Positions 8,547-16,961 of a DNA stretch of 64,000 nucleotides are shown here, piece after piece. The DNA is from CAIWHR01 sp963779805 (GTDB lineage: Bacteria; Pseudomonadota; Gammaproteobacteria; Burkholderiales; Casimicrobiaceae): assembly GCA_963779805.1 (NCBI GenBank), contig CAVZZN010000003.1, positions 558,001-622,000 on the forward strand. The letters run 5' to 3'. Position 1 is the first letter of the stretch, and each line of letters begins with the position of its first letter. The translations under genes were made by a program, and so were the position numbers. The notes beneath the pieces were generated by a model, which was not told where the DNA came from, made no database searches, and saw only the letters and a program-made list of their open reading frames with translations.

Positions 8547-9611
8547 ATGGAGCTCCGGGCCTCGCAGCTGTCGGCGCATCTCGAGCGCACGCTCGCGCCG
8601 CTCTACGTCGTGCACGGCGACGAGCCGCTGCTCGCGATGGAGGCGGGCGACGCGATCCGCGCCGCCGCGCGCAAGGCGGGCTGCGACGAACGCGAGGTGC
8701 TGGTGGTCGAGCCCGGCTTTCGCTGGGACGCGCTGCTCGCCGCGAACAGCAATCTCGGGCTCTTCGGCAGCCGCAAGGTGATCGACCTGCGCATCCCCTC
8801 CGGCAAGCCGGGCACCGAGGGGGCGAAGGCGCTCGAGCGCTACGCCGCCCATCCGAGCCCGGACAATCTCACGATCGTCACGCTGCCGCGGCTCGATCGG
8901 GCGACGCAATCCTCGGGGTGGTTCTCGGCGCTTGCGCAGGCGGGCGTGTGCATCGCCGTGTACCCGCTCGAGCGCGACGAGCTCCCCGGCTGGATCGCGG
9001 CGCGCCTCGAGCGCCAGAAGCAGCGCGTGCCGCGCGAGACGCTCGCGTGGCTCGCGGATCGCTGCGAGGGCAATCTGTTCGCCGCGCGGCAGGAGATCGA
9101 GAAGCTCGGACTGCTGCTGCCGGCGGGCGCGATCGCCCAGGAGGACATCGAGCGCGCGGTGACCGACGTCGCGCGCTACGACGTCTTTGCGCTCTCCGAA
9201 GCGTGGCTCGCGGGCGACGCCGCGCGCACGGTGCGCATCCTCGCCGCGCTGCAGGCCGAAGGCGAAGGCATCCAGCTCCTGCTCTGGCAGCTCGGCGAGG
9301 ACGTGCATGCGCTCGCGGCCGTGCTCGAGGCGGTTGCGGGCGGCACGCCGGCATCCGCCGCCGTGCGCAACGTGCGCGTGTGGGGCAAGCGCCAGGGCGC
9401 GCTCGAGCGCGCGGCGAAGCGCTTCGATCGCGCGCAGGTCGATCCGCTGCTGCATGCGCTCGCCGACATCGATGCGCTGTCGAAGGGCATCGGCCGCGGC
9501 GACGCGTGGGTGGCGCTGCGCACGATCGCGCTCGCGCTCGCGGGCCATCCGGCGGTGCCGCTCGCCACGTGTCGCTGCGCTGAGCCCCATCGAACCCGTT
9601 ACTCCGAGTAA
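8547..9611 (+). CDS. holA: DNA polymerase III subunit delta
   Basis: HolA is the clamp-loader subunit that opens the beta clamp. The 354-residue protein starts MELRASQLSAHLERTLAPLY and shows the family features VVHGDEPLLAMEAGDAIR, LGLFGSRKVIDLR and the C-terminal ADIDALSKGIGRGDAWVAL. It follows lptE by 16 bases in the usual leuS-lptE-holA cluster. It is intact, converges on rsmE, and ends 12 bases from the rsmE stop. Confidence 0.95.
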   Translation: MELRASQLSAHLERTLAPLYVVHGDEPLLAMEAGDAIRAAARKAGCDEREVLVVEPGFRWDALLAANSNLGLFGSRKVIDLRIPSGKPGTEGAKALERYAAHPSPDNLTIVTLPRLDRATQSSGWFSALAQAGVCIAVYPLERDELPGWIAARLERQKQRVPRETLAWLADRCEGNLFAARQEIEKLGLLLPAGAIAQEDIERAVTDVARYDVFALSEAWLAGDAARTVRILAALQAEGEGIQLLLWQLGEDVHALAAVLEAVAGGTPASAAVRNVRVWGKRQGALERAAKRFDRAQVDPLLHALADIDALSKGIGRGDAWVALRTIALALAGHPAVPLATCRCAEPHRTRYSE

Positions 9612-9623
9612 GACGCGCGAGTT

Positions 9624-10371
9624 CTACTCGGAGCAGGAGGCGAGGTCGCCCCAGCGCGCCTGCAGGATGGCGAGCGCGGCCACGGTCGCCGTTTCGGCGC
9701 GCAGGACGCGCGGTCCGAGGCTCACGCCGCACGGCGCCTTGCTGCTGCAGGCGATCGATCTCCTGCGCGGTGAAGCCGCCCTCGGGGCCGATGACGATCG
9801 CGCATCCGTGCGCCGGCTGCGCGATGGCGCCGAGCATGGTCGCGGCGTCGGGTGCCGCGACGTAGACACGGGTGTCCGGCGCAGCGCGCCACTGCGCGAG
9901 CGGTTGCGGCGCCGCCACTTCGGGCACGCGATTGCGCCCGCATTGCTCGCACGCCGCAACGACGATCTGCTGCCAGTGGGCGGCGCGCTTTTCGGCGCGT
10001 TCGCCGGCGGGCAGCGGCGCGCTGCGCGCGCTGGTCACCGGCACGATCGCGGCGACCCCGAGCTCGACCGCCTTGCGCACCGCGTAGTCCATCGCATCGT
10101 TCGCCGCGATCGCCTGCACCAGCGTGACGTGCAGCGCCGATTCGCGCTCGACGGGGACGAAACGCTCGATGCGCGCGTGCGCGGCGCGACGGTCCACGCT
10201 CGCGAGCTCGGCCGCGTATTCGCCGCCGCGGCCGTCGAAGAGCGTGAGCGCGTCGCCCACGCCGAGACGCACGACGCGCACCGCGTGATGCGCCACCATG
10301 TCGGGCAGCGGCACGACGGTGCCGACCATCGCCGGCGCGAGTCCGTCCGCGACATAGAACCGGGCCGTCAT
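9624..10371 (-). CDS. rsmE: 16S rRNA (uracil-1498-N3)-methyltransferase RsmE (one frameshift)
   Basis: RsmE methylates U1498 of 16S rRNA using S-adenosylmethionine. The N-terminal MTARFYVADGLAPAMVGTVV forms the PUA-like domain. The SPOUT domain shows the SAM-knot sequence IGPEGGFTAQEI and the closing LGPRVLRAETATVAAL. A single-base shift near 9740 separates the last roughly 40 residues from the rest. The start at 10371 is 1 base from the stop of the upstream GNAT gene, so this is the last gene of a hydrolase-GNAT-rsmE operon. Corrected length is about 248 aa, normal for the family. Confidence 0.92.
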
Positions 10372-10372
10372 C

Positions 10373-11240
10373 TCACTGCGCGCGCCGCAGCGCGGGACCG
10401 AGGTCGAACTGGTACTGCTCTCCGACGGCGACGAATCCCAGCCCACGGTAGAGCCGGTTGCTCGCGGGATTCGCGACGTCCGCGGCAAGATAGATGTCGG
10501 CGCATCCGGCGTCGCGCAGCATCGCGGCCGCGGCGGCGACGAGCGATCGCGCATAGCCGCGGCCGCGCTCCCGCCGGCGGGGCGTACACGGACACGATGC
10601 GCGCCATCGTCCTCGTCGGACGCACGAATCCGAGCAGCGCGCGAGCGTGGCCGTCGACCCAAAGCCACACGCCGCCCGCGGCGATGCGCTCGCGGGTGAT
10701 CGTGCGCACGCGCGCGGGATCGTCGGGAACGCGCGCTTCGACCCTGAAGTCCGCCAGCCAGTCGCAGCAAAGCTTCGCATCCGCGGCCTCGGCCGCGCGC
10801 GCATGGCCCGCGGCGGATCGGACGTCCCGCAGCTGTCCCAGCGCGTAGTTTCGCAGGTGGAAGCGCAGCGCGTGCACGTTGCCCGTCGCCTCGCGCCAGG
10901 CCCGCGCGAACGCCTCGCACGCGTCGAGGCTGCCGACGACGCCGGCGAGCTGCACGCCATCGGCGGCGAGCGCACGCGCCACGAGATCGGCCGCGTGGGC
11001 GCTGCTGTCGCCGATCGCCACGACGCCCTGCTCGCGCCGCAGCGCGACGCCCTCGGTCCCGTTCGCGCCGTGGACGGTGAGCAGCGACGAAGCCGCAGCG
11101 GCTTTCCCGTCCATGCCCTGCGCGGAAGCGACCATTCCGCTGTACGCGGCCGGGTTGCGGACGAACAGCGGCGCAGCGGACTTCGCGAACGCCCTCGGAT
11201 TGCGGTGACGGACGAGACGCAGCGCGTGCTCGGCCGTCAT
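10373..11240 (-). CDS. GNAT family N-acetyltransferase (one frameshift)
   Basis: The C-terminal half has the GNAT fold: VWLWVDGHARALLGFVRPT, then RGRGYARSLVAAAAAMLRDA as the acetyl-CoA pyrophosphate loop, and NPASNRLYRGLGFVAVGEQY at the end. The N-terminal half has no recognisable domain but looks like the N-terminal region of two-lobed GNAT proteins. One extra base near 10570 splits the GNAT domain. The ATG overlaps the stop of the upstream hydrolase as ATGA, and its stop is 1 base from the rsmE start, so translation is coupled on both sides. The acetylated substrate is unknown. Confidence 0.8.
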
Positions 11241-12031
11241 GGGCGCAGGAACGCGCGCAGTGCGTCGAGCACGGCGTCCGGCTGCTCGCTCATGAGCGAG
11301 TGTCCGCAGTCGGGCAGCGTCATGGATTGCACGTTCGGCAAGGCGGCGAGCAGCGCCTTCGCATTGCGCGTGGGCGCCATGAGGTCGCGTGCGCCCATAA
11401 GGACGAGTGCAGCACATCGCACGTTCGCCGCGGCCGCGACGCCGTCCTGGTAATTGCGGCACGCGAGCAGGTCGACGGCGAGCACGCCACGCCGGGTGCG
11501 CTGCATGAGCCGCAGCGCGTTGCCCGTGAGCCACATGCCGGGCACGGCACTCCCGCCCAGCTGCTTGCCCGCGCTGAAGGACCAGCCGTTGATGAGCTCG
11601 AACGCGAGCGCCTCGTCCTGCTGCGCGGCTTCCATGAGCGCATCGCTCACTTCCATCGGCACCGCGGGACCGAGCAATGCAATCTGGCGGATGCGGTCCG
11701 GGTGGCGGCCCGCGCAGTCGAGGGCGGCGAGGGCACCCATGGAATGGCCGACGATGGCGGCTTGCCTCGCACCCGCCGCATCCAGCACCGCGACGAGCCA
11801 GTCGCCGAGCCGTTCCACGCTCGGCAGGGGCTCGCCTTCCGAGCGGCCGTGCGCGGGCAAGTCGAGCGCGAGCACGTTCCAGCCGTGATGCGCGAAATAG
11901 CGCGATTGCAGCGCCCAGACGCTGTGGTCGTGCGCGGCGCCGTGGACGAACACGAGCACGGGCGCTTGCGCAACCCAGGGGCGCGTGCCCGTATAGGCGT
12001 ACGCGGGCGAACCGGCGACCTCGAGCATCAT
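11237..12031 (-). CDS. Alpha/beta hydrolase
   Basis: A 264-residue alpha/beta hydrolase fold protein. It shows VFVHGAAHDHSVW as the oxyanion region, GHSMGALAAL as the nucleophile elbow with catalytic Ser, VLMGARDLMAPT with the acid, and DCGHSLMSEQP with the catalytic His. The start is one of two adjacent ATGs at 12031/12028. A longer frame reaches 12094 but adds a basic, atypical N-terminus. It lies 67 bases after metY and overlaps the GNAT gene by 4 bases. The substrate cannot be assigned. Confidence 0.88.
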   Translation of the reverse strand: MMLEVAGSPAYAYTGTRPWVAQAPVLVFVHGAAHDHSVWALQSRYFAHHGWNVLALDLPAHGRSEGEPLPSVERLGDWLVAVLDAAGARQAAIVGHSMGALAALDCAGRHPDRIRQIALLGPAVPMEVSDALMEAAQQDEALAFELINGWSFSAGKQLGGSAVPGMWLTGNALRLMQRTRRGVLAVDLLACRNYQDGVAAAANVRCAALVLMGARDLMAPTRNAKALLAALPNVQSMTLPDCGHSLMSEQPDAVLDALRAFLRP

Positions 12032-12098
12032 GGCGCCGTCCCCGGTCCGAGGACGACGCGCGCATCCAATCGCCGCGATCGCACGAGGCCGCATGAGC

Positions 12099-13406
12099 TC
12101 AGGCGGCCTTGCCGGCCGCGTACAGCGCGCGGGAAAGATCCTCGATGAGATCGTCCGGATCCTCGAGGCCGATGGAAAGCCGGATCGTGCCCTCCGCGAT
12201 CCCCGCGCGTGCGAGGTCCTCGGCGCTCATCCGGTAGTGCGTGGTCGACGCCGGATGGATGACCAGCGATTTCGCATCGCCGACGTTCGCGAGGTGCGAG
12301 AACAGGCGCAGCGCTTCGATGAACCGCCGGCCCTGCTCGCGCGAGCCGCGCAGCTCGAAGCTGAACACCGCGCCGCAGCCGCGCGGCAGCAGGCGGGCGG
12401 CGAGCTCGCGGTCGGGGTGGTCGGGGAGCTCGGGGTAGCCCACCGACGCCACCATCGGCTGCGCCACGAGGAAAGTCGCCACGCGCCGCGCATTGTCGAC
12501 GTGGCGCGCCATGCGCAGCGGCAGCGTCTCGATGCCCTGCAGGATCTGGAAGGCGGTGAATGGCGCCATGCACGCGCCGAAGTCGCGGATGCCCTCGCGG
12601 CGCGCGCGCAGCAGGAAGGCCGCGGTGGTCGACTCCTCGCTGAACACCATGTCGTGGAACCCGGCGTAGGGCTCGTTCAGGGTCGGGAAGCGCTCGGCGA
12701 CGCCGGGGCGTTGCCAGTCGAAGCGACCGCCGTCGACCAGCAATCCGCCGATCACCACACCGTGGCCCGACAGGAACTTGGTTGCCGAGTGGTACACGAG
12801 GTCGGCGCCGAGGTCGAACGGCCGGACGAGGTACGGCGTGGTGAAGGTGGAATCCACGAGCAGCGGCACGTCGTGCGCGTGGGCGATCTCGGCGACCTTC
12901 GGGATGTCGAGCACCTCGAGGCCCGGGTTGCCGAGCGTCTCGCCGAACAGCAGCCGGGTGTGCGGCGTGATGGCGGCGCGCCACGCATCGAGATCGCGCG
13001 GATCCACGAACGTCGTCTTCACGCCGAAGCGAGGCAGCGTGTAGTCGAGCAGGTTGTGCGAGCCGCCGTAGAGCGAGCGCGAGGCCACGATGTGATCGCC
13101 CGCGGAGAGCAGCGTCACGATCGCGAGATGCAGTGCCGCCTGTCCGCTCGCGACGGCGATCGCCCCCACCCCGCCCTCGAGCGCCGCGATGCGCTCCTCG
13201 AGCACCGCACAGGTCGGATTGGAGATGCGCGAGTAGACGTGCCCCGCGCGCTCCATGTTGAAGAGCGCCGCCGCGTGATCGCTGTCCTGGAACACGAACG
13301 AGGCGCTCTGGTAGATCGGCGTCGCGCGCGCTCCGGTGGCCGGATCGGGTCGCGCACCGGCGTGCAGCGCGAGCGTATCGAAGTGCGTCTTCCTGGGCGT
13401 GACCAT
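12099..13406 (-). CDS. metY: O-acetylhomoserine aminocarboxypropyltransferase / Cys-Met PLP enzyme
   Basis: A fold-type I PLP enzyme of the Cys/Met metabolism family, about 435 aa. It likely makes homocysteine from O-acetylhomoserine and sulfide. Visible are THFDTLALHAGARPDPATGA, ASGQAALHLAIVTLLSAGD, VDSTFTTPYLVRPFDLGAD, and YHSATKFLSGHGVVIGG with the PLP-binding lysine. The length and the N-terminus fit MetY better than MetB/MetC. I prefer the ATG at 13406 (MVTPRKTHF) because GAGAG lies upstream; an in-frame ATG at 13436 is also possible. It diverges from a radical SAM gene across about 100 bases. Confidence 0.88.
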   Translation of the reverse strand: MVTPRKTHFDTLALHAGARPDPATGARATPIYQSASFVFQDSDHAAALFNMERAGHVYSRISNPTCAVLEERIAALEGGVGAIAVASGQAALHLAIVTLLSAGDHIVASRSLYGGSHNLLDYTLPRFGVKTTFVDPRDLDAWRAAITPHTRLLFGETLGNPGLEVLDIPKVAEIAHAHDVPLLVDSTFTTPYLVRPFDLGADLVYHSATKFLSGHGVVIGGLLVDGGRFDWQRPGVAERFPTLNEPYAGFHDMVFSEESTTAAFLLRARREGIRDFGACMAPFTAFQILQGIETLPLRMARHVDNARRVATFLVAQPMVASVGYPELPDHPDRELAARLLPRGCGAVFSFELRGSREQGRRFIEALRLFSHLANVGDAKSLVIHPASTTHYRMSAEDLARAGIAEGTIRLSIGLEDPDDLIEDLSRALYAAGKAA

Positions 13407-13479
13407 TTCGTTGTCGGACTCTCGGTCGTGCCGCATTCTATGCGCAAGGGCAGCGCGCCGCGAGCCGGGCCGGAGGGCG

Positions 13480-13485
13480 TAAACT
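13480..13485 (+). promoter_or_regulatory. Possible -10 element (TAAACT) before the radical SAM gene
   Basis: TAAACT stands out in the GC-rich gap between divergent metY and the radical SAM gene, 28 bases before the latter's ATG. No clear -35 is seen. This is weak, single-element evidence. Confidence 0.25.
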
Positions 13486-13512
13486 GCGCGGTTCGCATCG
13501 CATCGTCACCTC

Positions 13513-14667
13513 ATGCCGCGTCGCCCGCCCCACCCCGTCGAGCCCGTTCCGCGCAGCCCGGGTGCCGTCGCGCACCGCGGCCGCGGCGCCACGTTCAATC
13601 CCGCCAATCGCTTCCGGCGCGACGAGCGCGAGGCGGTCGACGACGGCTGGCACGTGCCCGACGAGGCAAGCGAGGGGGCACCCGAGCCGCGCCGCGAGAC
13701 GACCGTCACCCTCAAGCTCGCGCGCAGCATCGTCACGCGCAACGACTCGCCCGACGTCGGCTTCACCCAGTCGGTCAATCCGTACCAGGGTTGCGAGCAC
13801 GGCTGCGTCTACTGCTTCGCGCGGCCATCGCACGCGTATCACGACCTGTCGCCCGGCCTCGATTTCGAGACGCGGCTCTTCGCCAAGGAGAACGCGCCGG
13901 AGCTCCTGCGCGCCGCGCTCGCGAAACCCGGCTATCGCTGCGAGAGCATCACCCTCGGCATCAACACCGACGGTTACCAGCCGATCGAGCGCGAGCTCGG
14001 GATCACGCGCCGCTGCCTCGAAGTGCTGCACGCGTGCGATCACCCGGTGTCGATCGTCACCAAGTCCGCGCTGATCGAGCGCGACCTCGATCTGCTCGGC
14101 CCCATGGCGGCGAAAGGGCTCGCCGAGGTCTTCCTCACGATCACCACCCTCGACCGCGAGATCGCGCGTCGGCTGGAGCCGCGGGCGCCGGCGCCCGCGC
14201 GGCGGCTCGCGACGATTGCGGCGCTCGCGGATGCGGGCGTGCCCGTCGGCGTGATGATCGCGCCGGTGATTCCCCAGCTGACCGACAAGGACCTCGAGGC
14301 GATCCTCGAAGCCGCGGCTGCCAACGGCGCCCGGCAGGCCGGATACGTTCTGCTGCGCCTGCCGCACGAAGTGTCGCCGCTGTTTCGCGACTGGCTCGAC
14401 GCCCACTACCCACTGCGCGCAGCGCACGTGATGAGCCTCGTGCAGCAGATGCGCGGCGGCAAGGACTACGTCGCGCAATGGGGCACGCGCATGCGCGGCA
14501 CGGGCGAGTTCGCGCAGCTCATCTCGACGCGGTTCAAGCTTGCGTGCAAGCGCCATGGCTTCAACGGCCCGCATGCTGCGCTCGATGTCACGCGGTTCCG
14601 CCCGCCGGCGCCGAGTGTTCGCGCCGCTGCGCCGGGGCAGCCGCAGCAGGGCGATCTGTTCGCCTAG
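13513..14667 (+). CDS. Radical SAM protein, PA0069/SplB-related family
   Basis: A 384-residue protein with the radical SAM cluster motif in YQGCEHGCVYCFARPSHAY, where CxxxCxxC binds the 4Fe-4S cluster. SITLGINTDGYQPIERELG and VSIVTKSALIERDLDLL are typical of the COG1533 family (annotated PA0069 family, distantly related to spore photoproduct lyase). The biological substrate is not established for this branch. The gene is intact. Its TAG stop shares the CTAG tetramer with the stop of the convergent LysR gene. Confidence 0.9.
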   Translation: MPRRPPHPVEPVPRSPGAVAHRGRGATFNPANRFRRDEREAVDDGWHVPDEASEGAPEPRRETTVTLKLARSIVTRNDSPDVGFTQSVNPYQGCEHGCVYCFARPSHAYHDLSPGLDFETRLFAKENAPELLRAALAKPGYRCESITLGINTDGYQPIERELGITRRCLEVLHACDHPVSIVTKSALIERDLDLLGPMAAKGLAEVFLTITTLDREIARRLEPRAPAPARRLATIAALADAGVPVGVMIAPVIPQLTDKDLEAILEAAAANGARQAGYVLLRLPHEVSPLFRDWLDAHYPLRAAHVMSLVQQMRGGKDYVAQWGTRMRGTGEFAQLISTRFKLACKRHGFNGPHAALDVTRFRPPAPSVRAAAPGQPQQGDLFA

Positions 14668-15617
14668 CGGCCCTGCCCGATCTCGAGAGCGGGCGGGTTG
14701 TCGCCGCATTCCACGTTGGGATCGAACGCAAGCTCCGGATGCTGCCCGAGTTGCTCGAGCAGGAACTCGACGACGACGCGCACCCGCGGCGAGAGCAGCC
14801 GGCTCGGATAGTAGATGTAGAGCGGGGTGGGCTGCGCGGCAAAGCCCGCGAGCAGGCTGTGCAGGCGTCCCGCGCGGATGTCCGTCGCCACGACGTAGGC
14901 AGGCAGCTGCGCGATGCCGAGTCCCGCAACGGCGGCGTCGGCAGCGGTGAGCAGATCGTTGCACACCATCCGCCCGTGCACCTCCAGCGCGAACGATTCG
15001 CCCTCGCGCCTGAACTCCCAGCGTGAGACGCGTCCCGTCACCACCGAGCGCAGCGCAATGCACTCGTGCTCGCGCAAGCCCTCGGGACTCGGCGGCGCCC
15101 CGTGGGTGCGCAGGTACGCCGGCGACGCGCACACGACGCGGGGCGCGTCGCGCAGGCGCCGCACGACGATGTCGCGTTCCGGCAATGCGCCGCTGCGCAA
15201 GCCGAAGTCGAAGCCTTCGGCCACGAGATCGGCGAGGCGGTCCGCAGCCTGCAGCTCGATCACGAGGCGCGGGAAACGGCGACGCAACTCGGTGAGCTGC
15301 GGCAGCACGTAAAGCCGCGCGAACGCCGTGGCCACGCTCATGCGCACCGTGCCGGTCGGCTCGCCGCGCGCCTCGCGCAACGCGCTGAACGCGGCCTCGA
15401 GCTCGGACAGCGCCTGGCGGGTGGATTCGTAGAACGCACGACCCTCGCCCGTCGGCGCCACGTTGCGGGTGGTGCGATTGAGCAGGCGCACACCGAGCTC
15501 GCGCTCGAGCCGCTGGATGTTGCGGCTCACCGAGACGGTCGAGACGCCGAGCTGGCGCGCGGCCGCGGAGAGACTCCCGGCCTCGACCGTGCGCACGAAC
15601 GCCAGCACCCCCCTCAC
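14664..15617 (-). CDS. LysR family transcriptional regulator
   Basis: The N-terminus FVRTVEAGSLSAAARQLGVS followed by VSRNIQRLERELGVRLLNRT is the LysR winged helix-turn-helix. The remainder is a periplasmic-binding-protein-like effector domain with DFGLRSGALPERDIVVRRL and PLYIYYPSRLLSPRVRVVVE. The start is a GTG at 15617. The two residues usually before this motif could be read from further upstream (LDS) but no better start codon exists before an in-frame TAA. Length is 317 aa. It is convergent with the radical SAM gene and divergent from the small exported protein, which may be its target. The effector is unknown. Confidence 0.9.
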   Translation of the reverse strand: MRGVLAFVRTVEAGSLSAAARQLGVSTVSVSRNIQRLERELGVRLLNRTTRNVAPTGEGRAFYESTRQALSELEAAFSALREARGEPTGTVRMSVATAFARLYVLPQLTELRRRFPRLVIELQAADRLADLVAEGFDFGLRSGALPERDIVVRRLRDAPRVVCASPAYLRTHGAPPSPEGLREHECIALRSVVTGRVSRWEFRREGESFALEVHGRMVCNDLLTAADAAVAGLGIAQLPAYVVATDIRAGRLHSLLAGFAAQPTPLYIYYPSRLLSPRVRVVVEFLLEQLGQHPELAFDPNVECGDNPPALEIGQGR

Positions 15618-15641
15618 GCTGTCCAGGCGACCCTCGCATTC

Positions 15642-15660
15642 TTAACTTCCGGTTAAAGCT
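15642..15660. promoter_or_regulatory. TTAA-N7-TTAA box (PmrA/QseB-like 11-bp repeat)
   Basis: CTTAACTTCCGGTTAAAG places TTAA at 15642 and 15653, exactly 11 bases apart, in a region otherwise almost free of A/T runs. Two CTTAA-like half-sites one helical turn apart form the known box of PmrA/QseB-type OmpR-family regulators. It lies 25 bases upstream of the LysR start and about 127 bases before the exported protein gene, so it could serve either. Confidence 0.45.
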
Positions 15661-15786
15661 GTTCTGACCCGGGACAGTGCCTCGTTGGTTGCAACGCGGG
15701 GGCCGCGTGCCGGTCTGTCCTTCACCCCGGCACGCCGACCGCGCGTGCCTCGCGAATCCAAGACTACAGACAGGAAGGAGCAATCC

Positions 15787-16365
15787 ATGCGACCACAAGT
15801 GAAACCACTGCTCATCGCGCTCGCACTCGCGCTTGCCGGTACCGGTACCGCGTGGGCGCAGTCGGACAGCGCGCTGTCAGGCAGCGCCGGCACCGCCTAC
15901 AGTCCAACGCACACGCGGTCCGACACCGGCGTTGCGGCTTCCCCGACGGCGTCGCCCGCACCGCGGCTCGCGCTGGGCGGTGACGATGCGCAGGAGCGCG
16001 CCGCGCGATCGGTCGGAGCAGACCAGGAAGAGCACGGCGGGCTGCGCAATCGACTGCACCGCGGCGACGATGCCGACGAGCACGCGGCACGCGACGCACT
16101 CCACGGCGGCGATCCCGCGACGGCAGCGAGCGACGACGCGCAGGAGCGCGCGACGCGGGCCGCTGCCGTGAACACGGAAGACGAGGAGCACGGCGGCTTG
16201 CGCAACCGCGTGCGCAACTTCTTCCATCACGACGCGAGCCCCACGACGTACGGCGTGACTACCGGCGGCGGACAGGCCGACAACACCAACGCGTTGACGG
16301 CCAATCCGGACGATTTCATGCGCAACCCGATGCGCCGCGGCGATGCGTACTCGACAGCGCGGTGA
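15787..16365 (+). CDS. Small exported protein with an internal duplication
   Basis: Not assigned to a family. The ATG at 15787 has AGGAAGGAG 6-14 bases upstream and encodes a clear signal peptide (LLIALALALAGTGTAWAQS), so the protein is probably periplasmic. The roughly 170-residue mature part is hydrophilic, rich in Asp, Glu, Arg and His, and contains a repeated unit. DDAQERAARSVGADQEEHGG followed by LRNRLHRGDD is echoed by DDAQERATRAAAVNTEDEEH followed by GGLRNRVRNFFHHD, with a shorter related DADEHAARDALHGGD in between. The repeated acidic/histidine clusters could bind metal or a partner, but this is only inference. A perfect 12-bp stem-loop lies 120 bases after the stop. Confidence 0.75.
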   Translation: MRPQVKPLLIALALALAGTGTAWAQSDSALSGSAGTAYSPTHTRSDTGVAASPTASPAPRLALGGDDAQERAARSVGADQEEHGGLRNRLHRGDDADEHAARDALHGGDPATAASDDAQERATRAAAVNTEDEEHGGLRNRVRNFFHHDASPTTYGVTTGGGQADNTNALTANPDDFMRNPMRRGDAYSTAR

Positions 16366-16485
16366 CGGCGCCGGAAGCGACGCCGCCCGGTACCGCGCTC
16401 GCAGCGGTTGGACGCTCGGTTGAGGGTGGCGCCGCCCGGTGCGCGCCGCGCCGGTCGCGGCGAGTGATCCGGACACCCGCAGCAA

Positions 16486-16515
16486 ACAGGAACGGGGCCT
16501 CGACCCCGTTCCTGT
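16486..16515. terminator. Strong stem-loop, probable transcription terminator
   Basis: ACAGGAACGGGG (16486-16497) and CCCCGTTCCTGT (16504-16515) are perfect complements around a 6-base loop. It lies 120 bases beyond the exported protein stop. There is no T tract on the plus strand. On the minus strand the stem is followed by TTTG. It may still act as a terminator or an mRNA-stabilising hairpin. Confidence 0.5.
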
Positions 16516-16587
16516 CGTCGGTTGAACGCCGGCGGTCCCACGAGGCTCGCGACGAGCACGCGTTCGCCGCCCGTGCTTCCGGGCTGG

Positions 16588-16653
16588 TTAGCAAATTCTT
16601 AGCGACGCTTGAGGCTTTGGTTAGGAACTGCGCAACGAATTCTTAGGAATGCA
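16588..16653. promoter_or_regulatory. Array of 11-bp phased TTAG boxes before the hemerythrin gene
   Basis: The 66 bases divide into six 11-mers: TTAGCAAATTC, TTAGCGACGCT, TGAGGCTTTGG, TTAGGAACTGC, GCAACGAATTC, TTAGGAATGCA. Four start with TTAG, all on the same 11-base grid. A possible -10 (TAGACT) follows at 16670-16675. Such phased half-sites are typical of OmpR-family regulators and resemble the TTAA-N7-TTAA pair about 0.95 kb upstream. The rest of the 16366-16961 gap shows only the stem-loop and no convincing gene. Confidence 0.5.
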
Positions 16654-16961
16654 GGCCCGCGGGATTGCCTAGACTGCCTCGCATGACGCCATCGCAGCCG
16701 ACCGGAGCAGGGGATGCCGCACGTGGGTGAGATCGAAGGGCCTGGTGAAACCACGCTGCGGGCCGTGCGCGAGCACGCGACTGCGGCACGGCCCGCCGCG
16801 AGCGCCGAAGCGATGCCACGCCTGCATGCGCGCGCGCCGGCCCCCCGGCCGGCTGCGCGATCGCTCGCGGCAGCGCAGGGCGTCAGCGCGAACCGGCCGC
16901 AAGCGCGACCCTGACCGTTCGCATTCGAGCCCAACCTTCACATCAGGACATTGCACACATC

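Noticed and set aside
16714..16914. 66-codon ORF before the hemerythrin gene with a GGAG-like start
   Set aside because: Low-complexity Ala/Arg/Pro composition and no overlap with the next gene; evidence too weak, though a small protein cannot be excluded.
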